Assembly: GCA_000969725.1 (NCBI GenBank)
Contig: JXSR01S035962.1
Source of the DNA: Ophiothrix spiculata
Lineage: Eukaryota > Echinodermata > Ophiuroidea > Amphilepidida > Ophiotrichidae
Length of the DNA: 20,826 nucleotides
Strand: one strand, 5' to 3'
Shown here one piece after another: positions 1 through 10,093 of the stretch (position 1 is its first letter; the number at the start of each line of letters is the position of its first letter). Below the pieces are notes generated by a model that saw nothing but the letters and a program-made list of their open reading frames with translations, was not told the origin of the DNA and made no database searches. The translations under genes and the position numbers were made by a program.

Positions 1-496
1 TTGCGATTTACAAACCCTTAAGAGAGGATTATATGTACTTATTGCCTTCAGTGAATAGAATCAGTAATGGGTTGTTAACAAAATATTTTACATAAGCTGA
101 CACAATTGATTGTGATTTATTTACAAAATATTTGAACTGGGCTACTGTCTGCACACTCGAAGCTGATGTTGTCACCTATTAAGTAGAGGTGTTCAATGTA
201 TTCCCACACTACAGTTGAGCGAATCACCTTTTTCAGTCCAGTGTATTTTCGGCCTAAGTCAAATAAATACATACATATTTTAATATTTTCAAACTTTATA
301 GTAAAAATATGAAATCCTGCAAATTTGACAATTATCAGAAAAGCAGAAGTATTTTAAAATTTAAAATGAAAATCGCGCCGATATGAAAGCAGCTGGGACA
401 CTTTAGTCAATCAGTCTTACGCCCAGGTAATTTATAATATATTTCGGAATTTGTCATTCTTTCATTGAAAGTAGGTCCCCGCTGTGTGGTTAAAAC
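1..496. other. Non-coding, nothing recognised
   Basis: A+T-rich sequence with no frame or repeat I can support. A donor-like CAG|GTAATT at about 425-433 lies roughly 65 bases before the ATG at 497. It would fit a 5' UTR exon end, but one such match is expected by chance. Confidence 0.4.
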
Positions 497-628
497 ATGC
501 ATCAATCAGCCGATTATAATATGCAGAACTTTGAGCAGAACTGGCCCTCATTCTGTACGATAGCTGGATATGGAAGTGAAACGATACGATTGATTTTGCA
601 CGGAGTCATACTGCCAATTCAAAAGCAT
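497..628 (+). CDS. Candidate first coding exon, unrecognised (weak)
   Basis: An ATG-started frame of less A+T-rich DNA runs 44 codons to a possible splice donor (CAT|GTATTT, GT at 629-630). It stays open to 727 if unspliced. The first 28 or so residues are polar (MHQSADYNMQNFEQNW at the start). They are followed by a short hydrophobic stretch, RLILHGVILPI, near residues 31-41. A polar N-terminus running into the start of a membrane helix is how many invertebrate peptide-GPCR first exons look, but the conserved GxxGN of helix 1 is absent and would have to lie in a later exon that I do not see. Chance ORF is the leading alternative. Confidence 0.15.
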
Positions 629-727
629 GTATTTATTTCCGGTCAGAGCTCTATTTATTTTCGAAGTTTATTAGAGTATAGCTTATACAATGTCAAATCG
701 GATGCTATTTTGAAGAAGACTAACTAA

Positions 728-2293
728 AGATTTTTAGTGTTTAAAAAATCATATGTAAATACCTTTTTAAAAATTTGAAAATATATTTTTCTGTGTAAAA
801 AAGGACAAAATATCAAATGTAGATCATTCGCATAGCAAAAATACCATATTTTGAAGAGAAATGTAAAAAAGTCAATTTAAAATCATATACATAATGCACG
901 CTATTTTAATGTATTATTTGTCACAAGCCACTTTCTGCTGTTCCTGCCCCTTAATTATCAACAATTTATGAATAATTGATTGTTTTTGGCTTTTCAGTTG
1001 TTAAGGTAGAATAGCGGCTCTACAAATCATATCAAGAAAAATCAAGGTGTTTTGAATTTGTTTGCGCCTTTTAACACCCTTGTAAATTCAATTTTTACCG
1101 TTGGCGTTTGACAACCTCTATATTAAGCTTAAGTGAACCTTCGTTAATGAGTGATATACTATTTTAATCAGTTTATTTAAGACTTTGGTCAATATTTATT
1201 TTGATATTTTGTTTAATTCTGTCCAATTAACTTTACATTTGTCAATTAACATGATCGAAGGTGGTACACGGTGCATCTGAATAAAGTTTAAAACAAATCA
1301 ACCATCTAATTTGTAGTGTTCTTGAGGTTGCGTCAAATCGACAAGTTGCGATGAAGTTAAAACTGTACTTGTTGCGCCAATATTTTAAAAATGCACCCTA
1401 TACGGCCTTCGTTGGAACACTGCTAATTTGTTCTTTTTATCCTCTTCTTTATCAAATAAGTTATAGTATACAAATAATATTCTGCTTTGAATCATTCAAT
1501 TTGGCACAGGTAATTTTTTTTCCACAAAGTCCGCAATGGCAGTAGTGCTTCTCCTTTATAACACACATTTCTTATGTCATTCTGATGTAAATTGGTATAT
1601 TATTTCAAAACAATTTAAGGTAGTTGCCATCAACCTGCAATACAAACAATTGAAATATTTCGAAATGTTGTGTTTTTGATAACTAAAGGGTTTTTGCCTT
1701 GCAGTCACTCCTCTGAAGGCCATTGAGATTTTTTTACTAAGTGAACTTATTTGAGTGAGGGCCAACGAAGTGACACTGACTTATACATGGACATGTCCTG
1801 CGTTTGTTTAAAATTCTCCATATTTTCATATAAGATCTGATGCAATAACAATGTCCTCATAATTATGGCGTATAATTTCAAATTTAATTAACGCAAGTAA
1901 TTTCGTAATTGTTTTTATGAAGTTGTTCCAGTTTTCATCATGTTATGGCAGACATGGAATGAAATTCTGGAATGAAATGTGAGTTCAGATGATGTTTTTA
2001 AACTTAAGGGAGTTGAAAAGTCTTAAACATCTTAAAACGGAATGGTGTTTGCTAAAAATTATTAAAATAATATGAAACATGGTGTTTTATAATATAACGA
2101 ACATATAAATTTCGACAGACATTTTAGAAATGAAGAGGTAACATATTTTTAGCTACAAGTACTCCTATATTATAGGGTTACGATCTATTAAAAGTCAATA
2201 TTGGCTTACTCCCTCATTTGGTATCAATTGACACTGTGGGGATTCAACGTTTAGTTTTATTTGCCTGTATCGCATGCACGTATGGAGTTAAAA
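728..2293. other. Gene-free A+T-rich stretch
   Basis: No convincing exon or element was seen. Minor structures only: a short inverted pair (AAGGTGTT near 1045 against AACACCCTT near 1073), a perfect 10-bp palindrome GGACATGTCC near 1788, and a doubled TGGAATGAAAT near 1954-1976. Short frames at 1351-1545 (+) and 1577-1765 (-) have composition indistinguishable from background. Confidence 0.5.
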
Positions 2294-2738
2294 TGTGTCC
2301 CGTCATATCGAAAGGTACCTTAATACCGGCATAGTAAATTACGAGATACAGGCCATTGAAGCTGAGCATAGTCAAAAATCACGTCCAAGGTCGAATTTCT
2401 ACTTTCATCAGAAACGTTATCTTTGAAGTGTATTCTATCATATTAATCAGGTTCCAACATCCTAAACATAAGACAACTGTTTTAAAAACCGAGATAAAAA
2501 TCCTTTCTCTATTCACGATTAACCAGTACAGAAACTTTAAACTTGATTTTCTCAGAACTTTAGTTTTCGGAATCAGCCCGATACCTTTTACCAATTTGGA
2601 TGTAACTTTGTAATCGAACATCCAATAACCAAAAGCAAGATGCCATTTTAAAGCCTAAAATATAATCTTTCAGATGAGACCAAAAAATCAATTTTAATTT
2701 TGACGACCTTAAGGTACCTTTCGATAGGACGGGTCACA
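2294..2738. mobile_element. 445-bp non-autonomous TIR element (MITE), full copy
   Basis: The ends are inverted repeats of about 30 bp with two mismatches. The left end reads TGTGTCCCGTCATATCGAAA and continues GGTACCTTAA; the right end, reverse-complemented, reads TGTGACCCGTCCTATCGAAA followed by the same ten bases. The 445-bp interior is A+T-rich and has no transposase. Short open frames on both strands inside it are by-products. A second copy starts at 20481, which confirms the left boundary as a real element end. The flanks (TAAA on the left, AATT on the right) give no clear target-site duplication, so the superfamily is undetermined. Confidence 0.88.
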
Positions 2739-3769
2739 AATTGTTTGTTTGAACTTTCAAATGGAATCAGTTACATGCAGACAATTATACAGAAAGTTTG
2801 AAAGTGTTATATTGTATGACCAGAGTATTGTTGCATTACCATAGGTGACCTTTGACCACTTTGTGGCCTGTTGAATATATGTTTGCAAACCATTCCTATG
2901 TTACTCTTTATTACCAGATACCTCGGGGTAATGTGTACTTTGCATTCTTGTCATGTAAGTAACTCATAACAACCTGTACTATTACCTTAAATTTCAGAAT
3001 GAGCTTATTGACAAAACTAGTAAAAAATGTTAGTTAAATAACTTGAAAGTTGTTGATTGTAGCTCAATCCAGGTTTGCTTTCGCCTATACTGCACAGAAG
3101 GCGATTGCATGCAGCTTGTACTATAACTTAAAACTTCTTAATACATTTATTAACTGGAAAGTTACGATATTGGAAGCATTACTTAAGATTTTATGTGGTT
3201 CCCCAATCCTGGATTTCTGCACATTTCAACATTTTCCTCCAAGGAAATAATCACACAGGAAGCCTTTGCACGGGGTAAGTTGTATTCGTGTTATGTTGTT
3301 TGAAGTATACCTTATAATCGTTTGTGCATTGATTTTTTCTTTTAATTGCTGACAATAAATAACAATACATTGCTTTGCTTATCTAATTTGACTTATAATA
3401 AGAATTTAATGTTTAAACTCATATATACTTGCTTATGTGTTTCAAGTTTATAGTTCAGATCAACCATCGTATCAAGCTCAAGGGCGTATTACCATTTTTT
3501 CTCCAACATTTTTGTTTTTTATGGATGGGTTGATATCAATATATTTAGAATGAAAATAATAAACTCTTGGTTACCCTACACATATCAACATATATGAATA
3601 AACCTGGAGCATTTTTTATTTTAACTTTTTTTAATCTTAACCTTATCAAGCTTTTATTCAGTGACCTACCGTCCCAAAATTTTGCAGGTGCTTATACTAG
3701 AAGTAATTATATCCAAATATTTGCCATTGAAATCTGCCAATCAAGGCATTCAAGAAAAATCGTATGGTA
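2739..3769. other. Gene-free A+T-rich stretch
   Basis: No repeat or exon is supported. Acceptor-like TTTCAG occurs near 2993 and TTTTGCAG near 3680, but neither opens a convincing frame. The short frames at 3050-3250 and 3567-3770 look like background. Confidence 0.45.
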
Positions 3770-3935
3770 GTGGGTTTGCACTGTATGACTTGCCGTTGAC
3801 GGAAGGAAACGGACTTTAAAATCAACCCTTCGGACCCGTCGTCAGTCTTCATATCTATGTGTCAGCCAAGGTCGCTACTTGATTTTCAAGTCCGTTACCT
3901 GTCATCGAAGACAAGTCGTCACAGTGAAAACCCAC
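3770..3935. mobile_element. Fold-back element with ~56-bp arms
   Basis: The left arm (3770-3825) and right arm (3879-3935) are inverted repeats with scattered mismatches and small gaps. Shared blocks are GTGGGTTT.CACTGT, GACTTG and AACGGACTT.AAAATCAA. The arms flank a loop of about 53 bp. The element is richer in G+C than its surroundings and has no coding capacity beyond incidental frames. Similarity seems to fade outward into GGCA/TGCC-containing sequence on both sides, so the true ends may lie a little further out. No target-site duplication was identified. Confidence 0.72.
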
Positions 3936-5205
3936 CCTTACTTGCCATCAATATGAAGATTTTTTTTTATTGGAGACCATTCTCTCCTGACATGCCAATC
4001 AAACTTGTCAGGCTGATATTGCCAATGTACGTGATGGTGTGCTATTACATATCATATACTTTAATCTGATGTTTTATTAACCTGTCATTGTCAAAGTCAA
4101 GTATGTTTGTCTGTATAAATGTTGGTATCAAAGTATCAATTTATAAATTGTCTTTATCATTAGCTGAATAATATTGAATGAGCTGGATTAAAACATATAT
4201 GGCTGACTTATTCCAGATTTTGATTTTTATCTTTAAAAGGGTAACTGTCACCAAAAAGTTCTTTTTAGTGAAATTGCAATTCTTAAAAGTAGCAATGACT
4301 TGAAATTAAAGTGAAACGTTTTAATTGGTACTCTTATATGGTAATTATTGTTCTTTTCATTGCGTACTTTTAGCCCGTACGTGGAGCACATATCCTAAAA
4401 GCTCTTAATGAGATTACAAGTTTTACAAACTATTAAGCCCTTTCATCTTTTGTCATGTGTGTCCGTTATGCATGCTCGTAGGATAAAAGCAAAGGATTCA
4501 CAGTGAAAAAAATTAATAACGATTTTGTCACTTTGTTGTACAACTAATTGAATTTGAATAGAACTGAGATGTCGGGTATTTCAGGCCGCGATGTCGGGTA
4601 TATCGGTGGTGATTCATATAGGGGGAATCTGAGCGTCATGTTATGCTGTTGCTACTTTTTACATTAAACCTTTTAACGACAACTGGAAAAAAATACGTTG
4701 AAACATGGATAGTGGGTTCACCGCTGTTGTTTTTGATGAGCGCTGAGCCACCCTGCAACAAGTTTGAACCCCTTATTATTACTAATTGTATTAGTGGCAA
4801 AGTTTACTACCACTTTCGATTGTGCATTTTATTAATCTTCTTTACCTATTGGAAGTATATACCACGCGAGTCAAAAAAAGTGCAATAATTAGATGGAAGC
4901 CATATTGTAAGAACACAAGTGATTTCGAACAAAAAATAATAATTTTTTAAAAGGTCATGTATTAAGCTTTCAAATGGTGAAAGAATGGTGAAAATTTATA
5001 AAGGCGTTGCAAAGATATATTTATTTGAATAATATGGTACGAAAACAGTTCTGTCCAAATGAGCATGCCTCGTCAAACGAGTAAGTGCCAATATTAGATG
5101 GAATTTCTTGCCAACACCTCTCGAATAATAACACAAACCGAATACCTTGCTCAAGTGATCTGAAGATTATTTCCTCTTAATCTATGAATTTACAGTTAAA
5201 AGATA
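3936..5205. other. Gene-free stretch with a small direct repeat
   Basis: The 12-mer GATGTCGGGTAT occurs twice, at 4568-4579 and 4590-4601 (22-bp period), in a small patch of higher G+C. A perfect mini-hairpin CTCGTcaaACGAG lies near 5071-5083. A frame at 4643-4888 starts with hydrophobic residues but has a background-like composition. No gene is supported. Confidence 0.4.
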
Positions 5206-5690
5206 ATGAAGGCGGTCTTTTCAAGTGCAAAACGACATGTGTGGGGTACTGTCTTAGAAGGGAGGGCTTATCAATATCAATTAACCAATGATCAAAATGC
5301 TCAAGATCAGATCGCCAACGAGCAACGTGCTCTAATTGCTGAGGTTTATTTTACGACCAAATCTCATGCAGAAGTTAAACGGAGCTTCCGGGATGGATTC
5401 CCCCAATCGCATGTACAGTATTATGTGCATCCACTATCTAATAATAGAATTTAGGCGGATTCAAAAGAACAGGAACAGTCCATAACCTAAATAAAGAGAG
5501 ATCTTGAAGACCGCGAACGGCAAAAGCAGGATAAACGTCGATCGCGTTCGTCAGACATTCAGTGACAAGGGATGCAGCTCGCGAAAAAATCCCGTGGCAA
5601 ATGTGTCCCCGTCCATGTATAACCGAATATTTAATTTTCAGGGCCACCAAGCTCAAACAGCCCTCATCAAGACACCCAAAAATAAAAGAG
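5206..5690 (+). pseudogene. Decayed helix-turn-helix transposase fragment
   Basis: Three reading frames in succession give pieces of one protein type. Frame 1 (5206-5454) contains NEQRALIAEVYFTTKSHAEV then KRSFRDGFPQS. This matches the pattern of the N-terminal helix-turn-helix of DUF4817/Tc-like transposases (ERA..V..Y..T.S...V.R.FR..FP). Frame 2 (from 5448) gives FKRTGTVHNLNKERS, a stop, then RPRTAKAG, matching the family's KF..TGSV....RSGRPRT block. Frame 3 (from about 5534) gives NVDRVRQTFSDKG, matching ENI..VR.SF. Two frameshifts and at least two in-frame stops break it. No DDE catalytic domain follows. This is pattern recognition, not a search. Confidence 0.72.
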
Positions 5691-5854
5691 AAAATAATAA
5701 TGTCATAATTGTGTTCTCAATAAATAAAACACATGCGCGACAGTTGGACAGAACTGTTTTTTATACCTTCCTATTCAAATAAGTGTATCTTTACGACGCC
5801 TAGATCAATTTTCCCCGTTCCTTCACCATTTTAAAGGTCAATCAATGATCTATT

Positions 5855-5870
5855 TATATATATATATATA
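5855..5870. repeat. (TA)8 microsatellite
   Basis: Eight uninterrupted TA dinucleotides, likely polymorphic in length. They lie in an otherwise featureless A+T-rich stretch between the transposase relic and the element starting at 6208. Confidence 0.9.
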
Positions 5871-6207
5871 CATTTAATGTTCATAATATGTCTTGTTCTT
5901 AAAATATAGCTTTCAATTAACTATTGCAGTTTTTTTAAAACTCACTCGGTACACAATTAAATAGGAACTTCATGCATCTCATTGTTATGTTCATTCAAAA
6001 TGTGATTATCGCTTACTTTTTTAAAGTGAAACATTTTATAACAAGCAAAAGCCATCGAGAAGACTTGAAAACACTTGACAGAGATGTCAATCAAAGGTTT
6101 ATTTTAATATGTGGAATAAATACTACAGGGGTTTTCAAGGAATTTTCCCTACACCCATAGAACATCAATTAAAATGTGACAAAAGCCTCATAACACAAAA
6201 AAATAAA
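5871..6207. other. Non-coding, nothing recognised
   Basis: A+T-rich sequence. Short overlapping frames near 5972-6303 are background, and the later part of them runs into the TIR element. Confidence 0.4.
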
Positions 6208-6647
6208 ATATATGAGGGGTGCTCTGGCAAAATGAGAGGAAAGTCGCAAATTTCAAAATCGAGTTTATACCATATTTTATTTCTGTACAATCTCAGCTTT
6301 TGAATCATATATAGTATGTCACACTTTCTTTCTTCATTCTTCATTTAGAGATTGAAATCCAAAGCAGTCCAGAGAATACATTGCAATAACAATTAGCTGT
6401 GGATCGATTTCAAACATACTGATTACTATAGTGTATAATAGCAACATTCAATCAATTAGCCGTGAATAACTGCACTTCCCGGCAAAGTTGACCTTCTAAA
6501 GTTTAGGTATAGGTAAACACTTTTTATGTCAGAAAACAAAATTGGACTTTTTCACCCTATTTTTACTTTAAATGCCATTTATTCAAAATGTAGATTATTG
6601 TAGATTTGCGACTTTCCTCTCATACTGCCAGAGCAGCCCACATATAT
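6208..6647. mobile_element. 440-bp non-autonomous TIR element (MITE)
   Basis: Left arm 6208-6251 and right arm 6604-6647 are inverted repeats of about 44 bp with a handful of mismatches. The shared inner block, ATGAGAGGAAAGTCGCAAAT, is perfect, and GTGCTCTGGCA / CTGCTCTGGCA lies just outside it. The interior of about 350 bp is A+T-rich and has no transposase. The outermost bases are ATATATG on both ends, so a TA-type target duplication is possible but cannot be separated from the TIR. No second copy was seen in the window. Confidence 0.82.
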
Positions 6648-6650
6648 AAA
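6643..6650 (+). promoter_or_regulatory. Candidate TATA box at an element edge
   Basis: TATATAAA overlaps the outer end of the right TIR of the 6208-6647 element. It lies about 170 bases upstream of an ATG in good context at 6813. A start site some 30 bases downstream would give a 5' UTR of about 140 nt of relatively G+C-rich DNA. Such motifs are frequent in A+T-rich sequence, so this is only suggestive. Confidence 0.18.
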
Positions 6651-6812
6651 CGTGAAACCAGAGCAAGCAAACGTGATGGGGTTGTTAGTAAAGTATACAA
6701 AGAATTACAGACCCACGTTAAGGACAACATCACTAAATAAAGGCTTTTGGCCCTTACAGAGCAATGCGGGAGCATGTGTTTGGTTGCCCTCTCTAAATTA
6801 AAAGCTTCAAAA

Positions 6813-6882
6813 ATGGCGGGAACTAGGTTTTTAATCATATTTCTTTTGAGTCATGTTCTGTGGTTCAAATGTAGTCAGGCTG
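6813..6882 (+). CDS. Candidate signal-peptide first exon (weak)
   Basis: The ATG has a favourable context (AAAATGG). The frame gives MAGTRFLIIFLLSHVLWFKC followed by SQAG and a stop at 6886-6888. This has the layout of a secretory signal peptide: a short charged start, a hydrophobic core, and a small-residue cleavage region. Possible donors are AAT|GTAGTC and CTG|GTTAAA, both in phase 1, which is usual for signal-peptide exons. The same frame is open upstream from 6595 with a single TAA at about 6736 and includes KRDGVVSKVYKELQTHVKD. No following exon was found. It may be part of an old repeat, since ATGGCGG wording is common in such DNA. Confidence 0.2.
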
Positions 6883-6888
6883 GTTAAA

Positions 6889-8346
6889 AATTACTATAAT
6901 TTTGCTGTTTTTGTAAAATTTGAGAGCAGATTTTCAGTGTCTAGAGAAAATGAAATTTTGAGCATATCCTATGTTCAAGGCGACCTAGCAAAAAAATATC
7001 AAGGTTACCCTATATATTTTTTCACTTTGTGGGCTCTTCTAGATCATAATCTCAATATAAATCCAAGAGTTGAAGCAACCAGTCGCTTTGTAGCCAAGAT
7101 ATCCGCCATGATCTGTAGGCTGTTTTGCATAGGAATGAATAGGCGATCTATTTGGTGGTGTGTGTTCTTATGATACAGATTTACCTACAACATTTGTGAT
7201 ATATTTATTTTCTTTTGTATGTTATGAGGTTTTTTTAACATTTTACTTTGTGTGATGTGGGTATAAATAAAGGGTGAAGTACGAGTTCAATGAAACCTGG
7301 TATGTGGATAGTGGTGGGCCGTATACTACCCTTGCATCTTGTTGTCGGTATTATACACATATTAATGAACTCATTTGCATATTTATTCTAATATGCTATA
7401 ATATGTGCATATTAGTGAGTTCAATTGCATATACCGTGTTTGCTAATAAAATCCAATTTTAATTACATAGTTATTGTGAAGCTAAGAACTCGGTCCATAG
7501 TTTATTTTGTTACATATGTTATAGATAGCACAACAGCCAATGACCTCGTTACCTAAACCTCGTTTTTTCACTATATACGGTATGAGAATTAGGATTGTCT
7601 GTTAATTCAATTTTATCAAAACATACCGCGTTAGCAAAAAGAAAATTGTTTGTTTGTCTCTTTCCAAAATGATCGATGGATACCTGCTTTATATAGTCTT
7701 GTCAATTACACGTACATTAAAATTTGATGCATATTGAGTACATACTTTGACATTTTGTTTCTCAAATCACTAAACCTACTTTATTTTCATTTGAAATCGA
7801 TCATTAATGACAGCACTTAGCAGTATATGATACTTATAGACAGCAATGGTGATGGGTGAATCGAATCTTTTCATGTATATTGTGGAGACTGCTAGCGATA
7901 ATACAAATTATAGCTATAATCATATCTTCAAAGTAAATTTATGGAAATGTCTGAAAATGTTGAGGGCATGTATTAATTTCATTATTTTCATAGTCCACTT
8001 GATATCTTAATACATATCATTTAGTCCACTTTACATATCAAATTTAATTGAACATTTGATAGTGGCACTTAGAAGAAAAAGATACTTATATTAAGAGCTT
8101 GTAACATTTAATAAAGTTTATGGTCGATCAGATTGCTAAAGACTGTTTTCAGGCATATGGACGTAGGTCATTAACTGGTCATATTTTTTGTTTCACACAA
8201 AAACATTGGTAAAACCATACCAATTTGTATTCAATGGATCGTAACTCTGAATATATACACCTAAAACCTACAAAGTTAGATATTGCTGGAAAGCTTACTT
8301 TCCGAGGATTTCAGTTTTACCTGAATAAGTCAAATTTTTAGGGATG
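6889..8346. other. Gene-free stretch; one open frame of doubtful meaning
   Basis: A 106-codon frame at 6853-7173 is among the longest in the window, but no family is recognised and its length is near what chance allows in this composition. A 28-bp sequence at 7355-7382 recurs imperfectly at 7405-7432 (50-bp period); the first copy contains ATTTGCAT, the POU octamer in reverse. Nothing else stands out through 8346. Confidence 0.4.
7355..7432. repeat. Imperfect 50-bp-period direct repeat, two copies
   Basis: CATATTAATGAACTCATTTG in the first copy corresponds to CATATTAGTGAGTTCAATTG in the second, and GCATAT follows both. The array has only two units and may simply reflect local duplication. 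Confidence 0.55.
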
Positions 8347-8673
8347 GGTAAAAATTATACAGGGTGCAAAATGAAATAAAAGTGCATTTTGGTCAACCAA
8401 CTTGGCATAATGAGATTTTGTTGTGGAAAGGTGTATACAGATGACACAAACATTACTTGAAGGATGTAATGATAGCCTTCCATAAAATAATTCATTTGGT
8501 GACCAATTTCATTGTGGTCAAAATATTGAGGATGGTAAAAATCTATGAAACGACTCATTAATTTTGTGGGACATTTATCGACCAAAAGATTTTTCATGTT
8601 ACACTACCTAGAAATTAATCACGTAATTGGATTTCCCGACCAATTTCCTTTTGAAAAATGTATAACTTTTACC
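8347..8673. mobile_element. Degenerate inverted-repeat element, probable old MITE
   Basis: GGTAAAAATTATACA at 8347 and the reverse complement of 8643-8673 (GGTAAAAGTTATACA) pair over about 31 bp with about seven mismatches. Weak similarity continues outward (AAGTCAA / GAGTCAA), so the element may span roughly 8200-8760. An 80-codon minus-strand frame (8355-8597) lies inside the interior. It resembles the incidental frames seen in other elements here and is not called as a gene. Confidence 0.5.
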
Positions 8674-9009
8674 ATTAACGTTGACTCGGTCAAAAGATAT
8701 GCCGTTTTATAGTTTTCGAGTGTAAATGCATGTTTAGTATAGTATTGTATAAAGAAAATTACCTACATATAAACCATGAAGAAACAACAAAATTTGGATG
8801 ACATGTCAATATTTGATACATGCTTTAGAATTATACATATCTCATTGAAGTATATTCAAAAAATTATGATCCCAGCATTTTTATTTTTAGTAAAACATGT
8901 GTTTATAAATCATAACTTTCGTACACTTTTGCATGTAATCCTATGCGCGCCGCCTCCACCGTCGCCGCCTCCACCCGATCCATCGTGTTCCGTAATTGCT
9001 TTTTCAAGT
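8674..9009. other. Non-coding, contains a short C-rich simple repeat
   Basis: A run of CCG/CCT/CCA triplets occupies about 8945-8981 and would encode a proline stretch. It stands out sharply from the A+T-rich background. The surrounding 93-codon frame (8776-9057) is low-complexity and has no recognisable domain. Confidence 0.5.
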
Positions 9010-9713
9010 ATAACTTCATTAATTAAAATCATGAGAAGTTCACTTTTTTGTACATAACTAGAGTATAAATAGACCTTTTATATGATACCAAACTTTCCCA
9101 AATACGTTAAAAAGTTTTAGCAAAAATGCACATTTTCTACAACTTTTTAGGGTAATATGTAACAGATCCATGATATTTGATGGACCTATTTGTGACGCAA
9201 GACCATATAGAAATAAAATTTTGCACCGTCTATCGTTTATGCTAGAAGCAATTCTAAGAATCTGTGCAAGAAAGATACTGTAAATGTCAAGCAGGGTTCC
9301 CAGCCTATCAGGGAAAATCATGGACATATTTTACCTTTTTCCAGTCAGGGAAAAGTCAGGGAATTTGATTAAAATGCCTCAAATCAGAGGGAAAAAAAGT
9401 CAGGGAATTTTGATCGAAGATTTTATTTTCCCCGGTCTGTACATTAAGGTTCACATGCGTGGTCGTAGAATTCGAAAAGCAACCCCGTTTTGCATTTTTT
9501 TGGGTAAAACTTATCATCGAATTTCAAAATTGTATCAATAAAAAAGTCAAGAAATGTCGTTTTCTTAAACTGCTGGGAACCATGTAAAGGTAAAAAAAGT
9601 TATTCCTAGTAATAAAACATAACTATATTAATGCGCTTTTTTTATTTGTACCATAACATTTGCAAATTAAAAAACGGCAGTACAGAAAATATACTGTCAA
9701 TGATGTAATTAGA
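9010..9713. repeat. Duplicated segment R, copy 1 (704 bp)
   Basis: This segment matches 11521-12239 base for base in my reading, apart from a 15-bp stretch after position 9620 that is missing here and present in copy 2. Flanking sequences of the two copies are unrelated: AAGT on the left here versus CACA in copy 2, AAAATA on the right versus CACATA. The ends show only faint inverted similarity (TTAATTAAAATCAT against CTAATTACATCAT). It could therefore be a poorly terminated mobile element or a plain segmental duplication. It carries a nested hAT-like element. Confidence 0.93.
9292..9581. mobile_element. Small hAT-like element nested in R copy 1
   Basis: It begins CAGGGTTCCCAGC and ends GCTGGGAACC, a hAT-style TIR missing its last three bases at the 3' end. 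It is bordered by ATGTCAAG (9284-9291) and ATGTAAAG (9582-9589), an 8-bp target duplication with one mismatch, as hAT elements make. The interior holds repeats of GTCAGGGAAAA / GTCAGGGAATTT but no transposase. An 85-codon frame across it is incidental. Confidence 0.78.
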
Positions 9714-9944
9714 AAAATATAAGAGAACTCCTAGAATATCAGTAGATGGTGCCAAATTGACTCATATTAGTAGTTTGTTTATGTGTATGAGCAATACGTT
9801 ATTTCTTCTTCAAATATTAGTATGCATTGTAATTGTAAATAATCTTTTTTATAATACGTTCTGCAATCAATGGGTTGTTTTTATGGCGGTTTCTAGTTCG
9901 TCTTGCAGTTTTCTGTTTACTAACACTAACACATCGTCCTTTAA
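9714..9944. other. Non-coding, nothing recognised
   Basis: A+T-rich sequence between the duplicated segment and the palindromic element. A 73-codon frame (9757-9978) runs into the palindrome and has no recognisable motif. Confidence 0.4.
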
Positions 9945-10088
9945 GGCTGTGTCACACATCACCGTACCGTGCGAATAACGTACTAATAACGTACACTGTT
10001 TGGTAATCGATATACATGTATTTCAATGACCAAACCAGTGTACGTTATTAGTACGTTATTCGTACGTTTCTTGATATGTGACAGAGCC
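9945..10088. mobile_element. 144-bp near-palindromic MITE flanked by TTTAA
   Basis: The two halves are inverted repeats of about 60 bp. The ends read GGCTGTGTCACACATCA and, reverse-complemented, GGCTCTGTCACATATCA. The inner arms both contain GAATAACGTACTAATAACGT. The loop is only about 28 bp. TTTAA stands directly on each side (9940-9944 and 10089-10093), consistent with a 5-bp target duplication, or with a TTAA target of piggyBac type plus one base. There is no coding capacity. Transcribed, it would form one long hairpin. Confidence 0.85.
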
Positions 10089-10093
10089 TTTAA

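Noticed and set aside
1788..1797. GGACATGTCC palindrome matching a p53 half-site consensus
   Set aside because: A single half-site with no adjacent partner is expected by chance.
6853..7173. 106-codon plus-strand frame
   Set aside because: Among the longest frames in the window, but a run of this length is about what A+T-rich DNA gives by chance over 20 kb. No motif or family is visible, and it overlaps the alternative signal-peptide frame.
7375..7382. ATTTGCAT, the POU octamer in reverse orientation
   Set aside because: An 8-mer rich in A+T is common in this composition, and no promoter is supported nearby.
9058..9541. Overlapping minus- and plus-strand frames in segment R, repeated identically at 11569-12052
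   Set aside because: Conservation between the two copies only reflects the recent duplication. The plus-strand frame runs through a hAT-like MITE with simple internal repeats.
9010..9713. Segment R as a Helitron
   Set aside because: The 3' end (GTAATTAG) lacks the CTRR terminus and the 5' end lacks TC. Only a weak CAGTA/TACTG hairpin lies near the end.
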